Positions 36,483 through 48,643 of a stretch of 64,000 nt of DNA are shown piece by piece. This DNA is from Darksidea phi (Eukaryota > Ascomycota > Dothideomycetes > Pleosporales > Lentitheciaceae), in contig JASJFT010000010.1 of the NCBI GenBank assembly GCA_030770425.1, positions 1-64,000 on the forward strand, given 5' to 3'. The notes under the pieces are model-generated. The model had not been told where the DNA came from, ran no database searches, and saw only the letters and a program-made list of their open reading frames with translations. A program made the position numbers and the translations under genes. Position 1 is the stretch's first letter. Every line of letters starts with the position of its first letter.

Positions 36483-38369
36483 TAAACGCGGCGGGAAAGC
36501 AAAGCTAAGTAATTGTCGGACCTGGATTGATTCCTCATAATCCTGTGAGACGAGAATCTTATCTTCACGAGGCGAAACTCATCGATGCATATCAATGCAC
36601 AAAGCTCGGCTGATGCAGGCCAATCCTGTAGTCCACACCATTGAGCGGAGATGTTGGTGTTGGGATCGTATACTGTATATAGCGTTGTAGTTTAGTAATA
36701 CCGACAGTTGTATTGTTTGGGCTACATTTTTTTTATTTGGACGTGAAGGAGAATGTTAATATGTCTGGAGGGCGTGCAGACAGAGACTTGCTTGCCCACC
36801 CAACACTTTCACTGTGGTCTTTAGCGCGGACCGGTAGTTTTAGGTCGGCGTGTCCAGACGCGCTTACAGTTCTTGTGGCTGCTGACATACGTATGCTACG
36901 TCGTCCTGTAGTCCTGCGCCAGGCACCAACCGTATTATCACTGTAATCTCTGGTGTACGCCGGCCGGAAAGTGTATTTCGCCGAATGGTGTACTCTGGAT
37001 TGAGACTGTTTGAGCTGGAGTCATGCTGGGCGGTCGTTAACTATGGCGCTTGTCCTTGCGTCGCCGCTTCCGTTCTCTCGTCGAAGTGGGCTCCGTCTCG
37101 AAAGATATTACGACGTGGGAGTAGGGGGCTAAGGACAAGAGACTGAGACTTCGTGCGCAAGTTCCAATCAAGTCCGTTCGGGACGAATTGACGTATTCTC
37201 TTGAGGATCCGTCTTTGGTTTAGGATATGCCATTCAAATTACTATCAAGGCTTGCTATTGAGCTTACATACGCTTGTCAGTGTAGCTCTGATCTTAAACG
37301 TATATAATGTGGCGATATGCCCGAAGCGAGGGACCATCGCTAAGAAGCGTCGCGATAAGGACGGCGGTTTCACAGCCGCATTCAACATCTTCTTACTCCT
37401 AGAGTTCAGCGTCACTGAGCAGTCCTGCCTTTTGGAATTTGGCTCTGACGCGGAAGTATCCTTCTATAAGCGCACCTCGAAACTGTCTGTAAAGCCTTCG
37501 GCTGCGAGCTAGGCGAGATTCGAGTCAAGGCGGCTATCGATTACCGCGAGCGTGTTAGGCTATTGCTTTCCGAAGGAGGCTCACTTGCGAAGAGATTGGG
37601 AGATAGTGAGTTGACGAAGCGAGGTGCCCTTCTGCCTATAGGTAATATCTTTGGGCGTGCGCGAATGGGACAACGGCTGTGATCGTGCACAACGACAAAC
37701 CTTCCCCTTACAATTGATCGAGAAACTTACTCTACGAGCCCTAGAGAACGTGAAAGCAAGTAATTTATTTGCACCAACAACACAAGTTGTTATTGGGACA
37801 ATATCGGCGCGGAGGAAGATACTAGAGAATCTCGGCATGACGGAGGAGAGGCTGAGCTCTGTGGACGCAGCGGGGTGGGCGGATAAAAAGATAAAGTATG
37901 GTATACCGCAAAGGATATACGGAGTAAGCGGAGTGCAGAGCGCCGGACCGGTGAGGTTCGTTTTGGGGGGAGGAGCGTGAATGTTTGGGTTAACCGAAGC
38001 AGTGTCCACTATAGAAAACGTATTTTTGCTCGATGGTACGTTGTGACTGCAACATGTGTAAGCTGTCTTCTATTTCTGATTCTTCAACCAATATATTCAG
38101 GCAGAATCCTTACACTTTTGTGCAGGGCATCTATTGAATCAAGGCGGCAAGCTTTCCGGATCAGGAACTGGCAGCGCCATTGGCAGTCAATTCCATCAAA
38201 TCCCCCGGCTTTTACAATGCAACTTCATTTGAATTTATATCGAAACCCTAGGTTGCACCCGCGCACATCGCGCTATGGACAGCGACTTCGCATTTAAGAA
38301 GATGCAAAAGCCAACACCTAGGTTGCGCCATATGCTTACTACGGCTACAGAAAGTTGAGAGCAAAAGGC
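36483..38369. other. Intergenic, mostly without genes
   Basis: Apart from one unrecognised open stretch (37,515-37,980) nothing convincing is seen. It marks the likely right border of the cluster. Confidence 0.4.
37515..37980 (+). other. Unrecognised coding-like remnant
   Basis: Two plus-strand frames look protein-like by composition. The upstream one reads AIDYRERVRLLLSEGGSLAK and onward to ELTKRGALLPIG. The downstream one runs from about 37,651 to a stop at 37,980 and includes FAPTTQVVIGTISARRKIL and KKIKYGIPQRIYGVSG. A GTAATA at 37,641 could be a splice donor, but no full model can be built and no start is seen. I do not recognise the family. It may be the 3' relic of a gene. Confidence 0.3.
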
Positions 38370-40230
38370 ATGACTATCTACTGGTTAATACTCCTCATTC
38401 TGAGGCTTCACCTACACCTCGTGCAGTCCGCCGCCGTCAGCCAAGAAAACACATCGGACACGCGGGAGAATGATGCCAGTGACGATTTGGCACCCTCGGC
38501 ATTCACGGCACTGACACCAAGACCGGATTTGTTTAGCATTCCATGCTTCGCGTGTCTCATGGAAGAATGTCCCGAGGTTCGCAGATACGGTGCTAACGCC
38601 ACAATCTGGATGAAGTGCGCTGTGGGCGGCACCCTTTCCCCGGCGTTCGGCGAGTAAGCGAAGTCTCGTTCTATAATTAGCCCAAATGACTCAAGTATTG
38701 ATGATTGGAATAGCACCTGGGCTGAAACGGTAGACGGTTGTTACATTGTAAGTGCAGGCTCCACTCCTACTCAAGCCATCACATCGCTGGTTAAGTTAAG
38801 AATTCTGACTGGCATAGATGTATTCTGACTTCCAATACTATCCCCACCGGTCCAAGCGAGAGGCAGCGGCAGACCCTATATGCGATAGGGAAAAAGCACT
38901 TCGAATGCCCAATGCTACCCTGCCGCACGCCTACAAGCGACAAGATCCCGAGCCCACACCCACCTACTTTCCCGCCATCGTTGATTCAAAGCACGACAAA
39001 AAGTGTCTTGTATGCGCCGATCCATTATGTCAAGTCGAGACGACCTATACGCGCAATGCATCAATTGAGCTAGAGTGCTGGACCGTCTCAACCATGGGAC
39101 CTGGCGAAGTGATCTCATTCCCGAACTATGACGAGCGATGGGTCATGACCAAAGAAGGCTGTTACCTCGCCCTGAATGAAGTAAGCATTCCGAGCTGCAC
39201 AGACCCTAGCGCCTCGAGGTGTATGCCATACTGCGAACCACCTCCTCACTACTGGGCCACCATCAAAGACTACACATTGGCCAAAGAGTGTGCGACCAAC
39301 TGCTCAGGCGCAACGGGATGGCTCCGGTGGGCTTATGTGGCCGACTTCGACTGCTGGGATTACGGGGACGTTGTGCAAGGCAATAATACCTGGTACAAGG
39401 GAACGGAGGTCAAGTACGGAAGCAATTGGTACACCGCGTGGTGGCCAAAAGCCGCACTTGGCCAATTTGGAGGCACTGGTGAGCCGCCTAATCGATGCCT
39501 TCCGAACGGGAACTCGACCGAACCGGAGCGACGGAGGCGGACTCTCTCATCCGGTCGTGGCGTAAATCGAGATGCAGATTATGCCGAGGCCAAAGCAATC
39601 GGACATGCCGCACCTAGAGCCGTTCAAGTGGTATATGCCTACGTGAACGAAGTCGACACTCGGTGCCGTCTCTGCACGAAAAGAATCTGTCCATACTACA
39701 CAGTTTACCAGCCGGGCGATAACATGGAATTTAACTGCTTTGTATACGGAAGCGTTGTCGATGGTAGCGATATCTGGCTGAAGTCCGGCGAGGCGGTCCG
39801 ATGTTACGTGCCTCGGCGCTATATTGTCCTCAACGGAGGATCTTCGATAAGTTACTGCCGTGACGATACTCGCCGTTCCATATCTTCGTCTGAGCCCGTT
39901 GTTCAGGACAAGCGCCCAGCTACCGTCGCCCAAAGAGCTCTAGCGCCTCAGGTCTCCGATCCTTCGCAGTCTCCGGATCCTCCAAATATCGATGGATGCC
40001 AGAACAGTCCAGAGCAATGGGAGCAATGGTGTTACAACCAGGCATTAGCATGTTGCGTGAACCGCACCAAGATCGGTCTTTACTGGGATTGTTCAAATGA
40101 GAGGTATACCATTCAGTGGAAGGATGCATGTCGAGATCTAAGAACAAGAACAAATTGCTCAATAGCTAGGAGGCTGGGGAATCAGATGGAGGGTTGCGAA
40201 GGCGGGGACGTTTATAGGGACCCGAATTGA
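38370..40230 (+). CDS. Large secreted protein with repeated Cys modules
   Basis: Exons 38,370-38,653, 38,696-38,747 and 38,818-40,230 give 582 residues. A signal peptide (MTIYWLILLILRLHLHLVQS) is followed by at least three modules that share C-x2-C-x4-C, then 13-14 residues to another Cys, then a W/I...GCY(I/L/V) end. The modules are seen at PCFACLMEEC, KCLVCADPLC and RCRLCTKRIC. A fourth, looser unit contains TGWLRWAYVADFDCWDYGD. Several dibasic sites (YKR, DKR) lie between modules and could be cut by Kex2. The C-terminal third has another Cys-rich stretch (CQNSPEQWEQWCYNQALACC). Several Asn-X-Ser/Thr sites suggest glycosylation. I do not know the family; the modules may be SH3-like. It is not obviously linked to the peptide cluster. 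An in-frame ATG at 38,355 is an alternative start. Confidence 0.8.
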
Positions 40231-42549
40231 CCGAGCCTTGCCAATCTCGAATTGGGGGCGGAACCCGAGCAGTGAAATTGGTTAAGGTGCAGAACGCTAG
40301 GGAACAGGAGGCACCACATCTGTCGCTAATATTCGCCCCGTAACTTACTCGTAATTGCGGAAGTACTGGGCTCTTTATACTCAATCTATCATTAACTCGA
40401 GGTACAATCGAACATATGAGGTATCGAATGAGTAGCAGCCATCGCGTCGTCATACTCGTGGAATAACCCAAAAAGGTGATGCAAAAAGGAATTTCATCCC
40501 GAATACCTTGAACGCAAGAAGTTCGTTGTAACCAATTATAATACTGCTATCACAGCCTTATAGTTCTTGTTAGGAGGCTTTTATTCACAATATAGGAGGC
40601 TTAGAGTATTATACGCCGTATCGGACTAGTCCCATAAATTTATGTTCTAGGCTACCTTGGGCCGAAAGTAGATACGGAAGGTAAACGTACTACACTCAGG
40701 ACATTGGCGTTAGATGGGTTGAGCGATCGGTAACTGGATATCAACATTATTGGCTTGCTAACTAGGCAGTCAGTGTGGAGGATTATCTTCGGGAAACGAC
40801 TAACAAATATCTGCCTTGTCCAACTGGGAATCATGAGTCACATCCCATCCATTCGACAAATATCTGCGTTGAGTTCTTGAGCGCTGATGAACGGGAAGAA
40901 CACGCTTGAAATCTCACGCCCAGACGGCGGTCTTCTTGATGTAGGATTGGAGGCCAGGCGGCTGATTTCGCCTGACCTCTTACCTCTGCGGAAGGCGGTA
41001 CTAAATGGACTGGTACTAGTTCCTCTCGTTCACTCTTCTGGATAACTTATATAGGTCCGCACTACCAAATCAAGCAGCACGAAGCCTTTCAAGAAACCGT
41101 CAACTCCAAGCTCTGCTGGTATATGTGGGCGCTGTAGGCATCTCGCCTTATGCACCCTGAAGAGCCTCTTTCAATAGTTTGGCCTGTCTCTCTCATCGTC
41201 CTGTCTCCGTTTCACTGGGCTGTTCCCTCCAAAGCCTCTCACCACTGCTGTCCTGTCGTCGTAGGCCGCGTAGGTTGCGTACTCGTACGCACTACGCTAT
41301 CTTAAGACGCCCCTCCGAGTCTCCTAGTTCTACTAGATAATTCCCTGTAGAGAGGCCTTGATATTTTGTTTGTAGCTAGAGGCCTACAGACTTAATAAAT
41401 TTCATCTGTGCAATCGTTCACCTTTAACAACTTCTCATAGGAAAACGCTTCCTACCGGCATGGTGACAAGCACCCATGTTGACGCATTTTGCAAGCATTA
41501 CACCCCTCCGAAATCAAGAGTCAGGCTTCGAGCATCACGCATCAAACGTCCCTCGAATCAAGCGACCGGCACATTTTCAAATGTCTGCCAGTCAAATGTC
41601 TGCCAGAGCTAGCACAAAAAAAAACCCCGCCGAACAAATCAATAAGATGGACAGGGGGAAGTGGAAGGTAGATTGCGGAGAATGCAGCCGAATCCAGTAG
41701 CGGGTGGGCCGGTCGATACTGTCTTGTTGGCTTTGGCATTGCCGCCTTGTCTTCCAAGCAGCCGCGCGCTCAAAGCATGAGGTGCCCGCATGCGGGCCTT
41801 CTACCCGCACCTGAGACTTCGGCACCACGACGCTATCGCATGTAATTTATCGTCGTTAACGGGGTACCTAAGCGTCTCCGAGTGCTCTGCTAAAAGATCT
41901 CGTGATTTTACAACTTAAAAGGAGCTCTACAGCCTCCGCAGTTTTGGGTGCGGACGTCCGGAAATCGTATGCAAAGCGGAGACGCGCGCCATCTGATGAA
42001 ACGCGCAATGCGTCCTCCCACATATGAGAACCGTAGCCTGTGCGGGGTAACGTTGCAGAGCCAGGAAGCCGCAAATCAACCACGAAGTACCCAAGCCACG
42101 TTTCATGCCTTTTCAGCCCACAGCCTCGCATCATGTTCATGCAAGTGGAGGAAAGAGTAACTATCCGAAACGTTTATGAGGAACCACAATGTCCTTGGTG
42201 GTGGGGCACTCAGGGGTCTTAGCACAGCCTTCAAACGCCCTCCAATAACCTCTCCCAAATGCTGCTATTCTGCGGCGGGGTCGACCTGAGTCTTGGGCGT
42301 GTACCTCCAAGCCTCATCGAAATTGGAATAGCGTTCAGTATTTGGGCAGGCTGTGGCACAGAACTTTATGCATCGAGTGCGCGCTAAAAATCCAGTATTG
42401 GTCTGGGTATATGTTAGATTGGAGAGCCACCGAAGGTCTTGTGGGACAAAGATTCGTCTTTTCTTTGCGTGCGGTTGCATCAAGCCCCGACAAGTTTGCT
42501 GCAACATATTGTCCTTATTTTTACCACATTTAAGCCGGTTTGTTTCACA
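40231..42549. other. Gene-poor intergenic region
   Basis: About 2.3 kb without a convincing gene. It contains a dispersed repeat (40,421-40,533) and a 15-bp tandem pair (AAATGTCTGCCAGTC) near 41,580. Short open frames here have no family features. Confidence 0.45.
40421..40533 (+). repeat. Dispersed repeat copy A (pair with 49,749-49,864)
   Basis: It shares GGAATAACCCAAAAAGGTGA, then AAAAAGG(A/C)ATTTC, TCCCGAATA and ACAAGAAG-like ends with a segment 9.3 kb downstream, in the same orientation. Differences are mostly transitions. A non-coding transposon remnant is likely. Confidence 0.8.
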
Positions 42550-43894
42550 ATGGGCATCAGTTCAAAGTCGCCCTACGACTCCTTCGGCCAGTTTCCTCCA
42601 GAGCAACGAAAGAAGAAATTCTGGGATCCAATTACTACACTGGGCATCATCAATCCCAGTAGAGGGTGTCTTACCTGTGTCGGGTATGCACCGACCTGTG
42701 GCCGGCGATGTCGCAATCCGATTAATCAGGCGAACCGAGCATCCGCTTTTCGACTTCTAGAGGACCTATCTTACATTGATGTGTCCACTACAGACATCGA
42801 CGCAAAGCTCCACCAGATAGCGAGTCTTACACTGTGTTTGAGGTACCATCAAAGCCAAAAAAGCGACGTGGTCGAGAAATGGTCCAGGATGATTGATCAA
42901 CCGCAAACGGCGTCGAGGAACAGCACCGACGTCAAGATAGACCCAGATCGAATTAAAGAACGATTGAAGGATATGGAGCAATTACTCGCACGTATTCTGG
43001 AGGCTCAGGGGGCGGATGAACTCAATTCCTCTTCTCCCGCCAGCCAACGTTGCCGAAAGCAATACGAGTGGCAATTACTCGCACGTATGCTGAAGGCTCA
43101 GAGGGCGGATGAACGCAATTCCTCTTCTCCCGCCAGCCAACGTTGCAAGACGAGAGAACAAGAACGAGAACACCAGCAGCAGAAACGTGAAGAAAGAGAA
43201 CGAGAGGAAGAGGAGCGAAAGAAGCGCGAGGAGAAAAAGCGCGAGGAGGAGAGAAAGCGCGAGGAGGAGAAAAAGCGCGAGGAGGAGAAAAAGCGCGAGG
43301 AAGAGCAACAAGCCAGAGACAGAGAGGCACGCGAACGGGAAGAGAGAAACGAGCGCATTCGCCAGAGAGCTGAGCAAGCGAGGAAAGAGCGCGAACAAAA
43401 AGCAAGGGAGCAGGCCGCAAAGGAGAGGGAAGCATGGGACAAAGTATGGCTACACTATGTACTACAATGGGACGATATCAGGAGTAAGTTCTTGTCTATC
43501 TCAAGTTTTCGGCTAGGACATACTAACCAAGATCCAGAACAACGTCTAAAGGACACTTCAGTATGTATACAGCATCATCTTGCACCGTAGGATTACTAAC
43601 AGATTGATTCAGGAGAAGCTGCGAGAGATCATACCTTGGCCTGTCAAATCTGGCGACTGGAGAGATGTATCGGGATCTGCTGTCGAAGAATTCTTTCGGA
43701 AGGCCCCTCCCCAAACAACCAGTGCCGAGAAGATGCTTGCGATTATGAAGATGGAATGCTTGAAATGGCATACAGACAGGATTCCCAGAATGTTTGGAGT
43801 AATAGAGGACAAAACTCTAGCGGGCCTCTTTAACACGGTGGCTCAGGTCGCGATTAAGATAAGAGCAGAGACAGGACGCCAGCGGGAGCGATGA
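42550..43894 (+). CDS. Coiled-coil protein with Cys motif and J-like C-terminal domain
   Basis: Exons 42,550-43,483, 43,538-43,560 (only 23 nt) and 43,613-43,894 give 412 residues. The N-terminus holds a Cys cluster, CLTCVGYAPTCGRRC, followed by RLLEDLSYIDV. The middle is a highly charged coiled coil of KREEE-type repeats (about residues 205-300). The C-terminus reads IPWPVKSGDW, then FFRKAPP and MKMECLKWHTDR, which resembles the WHPDK-like block of fungal proteins loosely named NF-kappa-B inhibitor-like or J-like. The usual HPD is replaced by HTD. The microexon is supported because it keeps phase on both sides and avoids stops. A 31-residue unit (QLLAR..SSSPASQRC) is duplicated internally. 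Biochemical role unknown. Confidence 0.78.
42981..43150 (+). repeat. 93-bp in-frame tandem duplication inside the coiled-coil gene
   Basis: ATTACTCGCACGTATKCTG begins at 42,981 and again at 43,074. Each unit ends in TCTTCTCCCGCCAGCCAACG. The frame is preserved (31 residues), giving two copies of a Q-L-L-A-R...S-Q-R-C segment. Confidence 0.9.
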
Positions 43895-45201
43895 GATTTT
43901 ATGTATGCGCTGAAAGCAAAAGCTTCAGGATGTTGCTATCAGAACGTCAACAACAATGCTAATGAGCGACGGGTGAGCTAATAGGCGGGCGGCGGCATAT
44001 GACCGTATGGTAAGCAGCGTTCCTAACAGATAACTGCTTCCTAGTGGGTGCGAGGGTCCTGCTGGGCGTATCGACAGCTGGTATCGTGCCTACAGAACTA
44101 AGGCCGGTGGGTGCCAGTAAGCTAGCCTATAGGGTTTCCACATAATAGATGAACTCCCGCCTTTCAATGTCCGCGCCTTTCTTGCTGACCAGGCGGTATG
44201 CGTACGTCCTTCATCCGCCCAAACACGACCCCAGCTCAAATGGTGCCGGGTCGCGAAGCCTACATTGGTGCTCCAGCTGACTGTGTTTTAAAGTTGCCAT
44301 CTGCTTTACATGGCGCTCAGCGGCTCAAGCTATGGTTCAAGAGGTGCTTATCCCAACAATGATTTTGGATGAGAAGGACCACGTCTTCAAACCATTACTA
44401 CGGCTAAAGCTTGGATAGGAATGTGTTAATGAAATGAAGGCGCGCATTACGGAGTTCGGTATTGAATGGTCGGCCGCGCAAGAGAAGGTTTTGGCATGTG
44501 ACTTTGATGTTTGATTATTGGTGCATATGCTGTGCAATAGACTACACTTGATAGAATATTTCCTAGAAGAACGCGTCTAAGAGCCATATCATAATTGAAG
44601 CTATACTGCAATCCGCCAACTCTTACCGGCCGGCTCCTAAGTGCGCCACACTCTAGAGCCCACTTTTCTCTCATCCTACTCCAGATAGATTCAATCCTTT
44701 AAGGCACACATATGGGATGTAAATGAGTAGCACCAGCTGTGTCAAAGTGTGTGACTGACATAGGACGATAATGCAGAGGCGTCCTAACAAGGGTCCTGAT
44801 CGATACGAGACAGTAAAAGCAGGGGGTTTCAGGGGTTGTGCTAGCACGACGGTTCCGGAACCATATTTCCAGCGTACTGTTGACTACCGTGAATCCAGAT
44901 ACCGTGTCAAAAATTATGTTATTCAAAAAGTGGCGTTTTCCGTTATTAAAAATGTGCGCAGCTGGTAGTATATCCGGATCACAGACATGCCAGCCGGGGA
45001 ACCCCCCGTTTTCTTCGTCTTTCTGGTCGTCGTGCCTATGCTACATTCTAGGACCATCCCGTATATCGCTGATCGTGAGCCTCCATTTCGCGAGGGTTAT
45101 TCGGATTCACTGCCAAGGAAGGATGGCGTCGCGGAGTCGTCAAGCTGGGGTATTTACGTTAGCTTCTTGATATCTCCATGTTAAGCAAACGTTTCCATAA
45201 C
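43895..45201. other. Intergenic, no gene seen
   Basis: 1.3 kb with only short frames lacking motifs on both strands. Confidence 0.45.
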
Positions 45202-46412
45202 TTACTTCGCATTTCCATATCCCGCCTCAGATCCCGGACTTCTCGTGTCGTCTCTCTGATACCTGCTCTCCTCCATCCCGACATAATATTCCGCTTTAGG
45301 CTCTGCTCTTCCTACAGGCGGCGACGGCATCGTACCAACGAATCCCATGTTATCGTGTGGCGCGTGGCCCGGTCCCACAGCAGCGCTACTTCGCGAGGAA
45401 GCAATATCACTTTTCGGTGCGAGGAATGAATGGTGTGGATACATCGAAGGGTTTTCTGGAGGCGCAGTACTGGTACGGTTCACTTCCTGTTTGAGCGACC
45501 TTGAACGGCCGATGAAGAAGAAGAGGGCTGCGGCTAGGGCGAGAATGGCTGCACCTGCCACAGCGATGCCTGCAATAGCGCCTTTAGAGAGTGCGGAATG
45601 TGATGATGTTGAAGCCGCCATGGCCGCAGCTGTCTCGGTACTGGTTGATGTTGAAGACGAAGATGCGGGCGTCGACGAAGCAACCGAAGCGCTCGACGTT
45701 GGAGGAACAGAGCTGCCTTCGGGTGGGAATGGCTCGCCAGGGTTTAGCATGTATGCGGAATCTTTCGCGAGCTGTCGTTGCTTTTCAAGAGAAGTGCTTG
45801 CATTCTAGAACATATAGGTCAGCCTCATACTCTTCACTATCGGCGATAGCGGTAAAAGACTCACAGGGTTGATCACAGCGACCATTCCGTAGTTGATGCA
45901 TGAGCCTGGGGCCGAGCAGTACATGAATATCGGATCTGTGTCGTTGATCCGGAGTGTCCAAGTAGGAGGCTGTAATAATTAGCAAGAGCATACGGTTGGT
46001 AAATCGTCACTGAACTCCTTACATCATCCAAGATAGCGTCGACGGGGTTAAATCCAGAGAAGAAACCCGTCTTGCCCCTTCCGGTCATTTCGTACGGGAT
46101 GCATGGGTGCTCATATTCGGCGCGCACGACTGAGTGATTGGGAGGGAAGAATTGGAACTCGATGAGCTGTCGCCACGTTAGACTACGTTTTATATGATGC
46201 GCAAAGAAGTATTGGGCTCGTACATCACCAGCTTCGGCCTGAGTCACTTCAGGCTTGAACTTGTGGTCGATTCCAACACTGATAGTATGGGTTTGCGCCG
46301 GAGCCGACGATGTAACTGTTGGGGCAGCCGAGGACTCTTGTCCAACCGCAGGTGTGAGCAAGTGGATCAGTATAGTGGAAAGAATTCCAAATGAACCTAG
46401 CGAGAATTCCAT
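45202..46412 (-). CDS. Membrane-anchored cupredoxin, serine-rich surface protein
   Basis: Exons 46,224-46,412, 46,023-46,166, 45,865-45,969 and 45,202-45,804 give 346 residues, all introns 53-60 nt and in phase. A signal peptide (MEFSLGSFGILSTILIHLLT) leads to a cupredoxin domain with the family motifs VGIDHKFKPEV, IEFQFFPPNHSVVRAEYEHPC and FMYCSAPGSCINYGMVAVIN. The His, Cys and Met residues in these motifs are the usual type-1 copper ligands, although the final histidine near CSAPGSC appears replaced, so copper binding is uncertain. A Ser/Thr-rich stalk, one transmembrane helix (AIAGIAVAGAAILALAAALF) and a cytosolic tail follow. Such extracellular serine-rich proteins sit at the plasma membrane and cell wall. 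Unrelated to the peptide cluster as far as can be seen. Confidence 0.88.
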
Positions 46413-47415
46413 GCTGAGGTTGGCAATGGGGGATAGACGGGATGCCAGAGATGAAAGAGCGTGAAACGAAATGGGTGGACGGGAGAAAGAGGCTGGCTCC
46501 CCAAAGCTTGCCCGTGTTAGATAGCATCTCAAGAAGCCAAGCCGCGGCTGATCGGTTCCCAAGCAGATAGGCAAAATCTGCCGAATGGGATCGCATCTCT
46601 CGTGTTCAGCTTTGCAGCTTTGACCACTTGGTGGCGACGCTCACCACTCGTGGCAGAACGCCAAACCAACCAGCATCGACGGAAACCGACCCCAACCACG
46701 AGCGATGTGGGTATGCGAAGAGACCATTGGATTGCTAAGAATCAGCCTTTCTTGGTTCTTTTGGCGTACGCATCGGCCGTACATATGGCAAAGCCACAAA
46801 ACCAGCTAAAGAATTCCAGTGCATATATATAGAACAGCCAAATCTCTAGGTCGATTCAAAGATTCTAGAATATAAGACGCCAACACCCCCACGCTATGAT
46901 TAAGATCACGTCACAGCCGACCCAAGTCTTTCCTCAAGCATTTCACTCGTCCTGGGCTCAATTCCTACTACCTGTATTAATCCCTATGGAGGGGGAGATA
47001 TGTCATTATGCGTTCATCGATCATCTTAGAACGAACAGCCAAGACCTATATTCAGGTCAAGCCTGCCGGTTTAACTGTACAAGGCAATAAAACAAGCAAA
47101 AACAACTTGGCGAAAGCAGTAACGCAGAATATACGGAAGTAATGAACAGGAAATATGGCAGAAGTAAATATGAACCGAGTACGACCAATTACAGCCTGTG
47201 TAACTAGCCGTCTGAATAACATAGGTACTTGAAATGGAGCTTATGAATCCGGAGTATCATGGCCTGGTAAAGACTGGAGGCCAGCCACAAAGAGTTAGGA
47301 TTTGCCTCGTTCTCTTCCTACAGGTATTTTAAACTACTGCGATGAGCGTAATCGTAGGTCGCGGAATGCTAAACTAGCTTCGGTTACCAGATCCGGTGGC
47401 TACAATCGAGAGCAT
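46413..47415. other. Intergenic, no gene seen
   Basis: Promoter of the cupredoxin gene and about 0.9 kb without coding evidence. Confidence 0.45.
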
Positions 47416-47952
47416 CTACAGCAGTGCCATCGCCACAACAAATATCACCAAAACCCCCTCTTTCCTAATTCCCCTCTTCAAATCGTCCGCCCCACCCGTA
47501 GCATTCGGATTCTTCTCCCCTGTGATCGTTGCCAGCGTCACCGCCGCCGCGTCAGTCCCACTCGCAACCCTCGTCGCAGTCGTACTGGGTGCCGCCGACA
47601 CAGTTACAGCCGTTGGATACACAGCGTCCTGCGCGCTCGCAACGTCGCGATCACCCTTGATGTTCTTACATGTCGGGTCCGCACCGCATGCTGGCTTGTC
47701 GGTCCCACAGCAGTGTGGGTTGTCCCACGAGTCGCAGGTGTAGGGCGTTTTACCGTCGGGGAGTTGGCAGCATACGTCGAGACCGTCGTGGCAGATGGCG
47801 GTGCCGGAGTCGGCGGCGCAGAGGATGTCGAAGTTAGAGGCGGGGCAGGAGAGTAGGGCATCGCGCTTGAGGGGGTGGGATTGAGGGGGCCCGAGGGCGT
47901 TCGCGGCGATGGTGCTTACGATGAGGACGAGAAGAGTGAGTGGCTGATGCAT
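47416..47952 (-). CDS. Small secreted Cys-rich protein, likely GPI-anchored
   Basis: An uninterrupted 178-residue frame. A signal peptide (MHQPLTLLVLIVSTIAANA) is followed by a KR site, then about ten closely spaced Cys, including CHDGLDVCCQL and NPHCCGTDKPACGADPTC. A Thr/Ala/Ser-rich linker and a hydrophobic C-terminal tail (VLVIFVVAMALL) follow, the layout of a GPI-anchored cell-wall protein. Function unknown; small Cys-rich surface proteins are common effector or wall candidates. The ATG at 47,952 is chosen because the signal peptide starts there; an upstream in-frame ATG at 48,030 would hide it. Confidence 0.75.
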   Translation of the reverse strand: MHQPLTLLVLIVSTIAANALGPPQSHPLKRDALLSCPASNFDILCAADSGTAICHDGLDVCCQLPDGKTPYTCDSWDNPHCCGTDKPACGADPTCKNIKGDRDVASAQDAVYPTAVTVSAAPSTTATRVASGTDAAAVTLATITGEKNPNATGGADDLKRGIRKEGVLVIFVVAMALL

Positions 47953-48643
47953 ATTGGGTATATTTTGTTTTAGAGTTAAAAGATGGTTATGAGATGGGGA
48001 GAAATAATCGTTGTCTGGGAAGCTTTGCACAAGAGAGGTCTCTTTATCTAGAGTCGGGAAAAACGTCGGTACCAGCTAAGTAGTCGGATCAGCGCGTACA
48101 TGCTGCAGTGCTTCGTATTCAAATATTATTAGGACCGCAATTTGTGTCTACAGCGCGTGCGAGTAGCAGGACATAGTAAATCTTGTCCAAATGGATATTC
48201 GGTCTTACTTCTCATGAGCTCTCATTCGCACGCCGGTGCAGGGTCAAGCGAATGTCAATAGATCTTCTCGAAACCTGAAACGCCAAGAGCCAGATCCGGG
48301 AACTGTTTCCTACTTTCGTGTTCTCAAAATGCAAACGTGTTGTGGGGGGTTGAATCGTTCCAACCAGTAAGCGTTATGGCGCGCGTGGCTGCTTTGCGCC
48401 GAGGGCGCGTACCTGCATTCCAAGGTTTTTACTACAAGCGCCATACCGCTTCTCCGGCCCGTAGTATTAGCTTATAAACCTATATAAAGAGAAAATCCAT
48501 TATTCGATGCTTCCTGGTACTAGTGAACCTTACGTAAACCGTACGTACGTGGTTTTCTCGGCTATAAAAAAGGGATGTAGCCTAGCACGATTGACATTGA
48601 GTCTCAAGCAAAAAGCCCGTAGCCTCCCCAATCTCCAACGCAC
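47953..48643. other. Intergenic between divergent genes
   Basis: No gene. It holds the promoters of the Cys-rich protein (minus) and the phosphoesterase (plus). Confidence 0.45.

Noticed and set aside
43075..43442. Long minus-strand frames over the coiled-coil gene (Leu- or Ser/Arg-rich)
   Set aside because: Antisense translation of the KREEE repeat; low-complexity artefacts.
45347..45808. Plus-strand 153-residue frame antisense to the cupredoxin gene
   Set aside because: Shadow of the Ser/Ala-rich stalk; no start context or motifs.
47302..47856. Plus-strand 184-residue frame antisense to the Cys-rich protein
   Set aside because: Arg/His-rich shadow; the minus strand has the signal peptide and Cys pattern.
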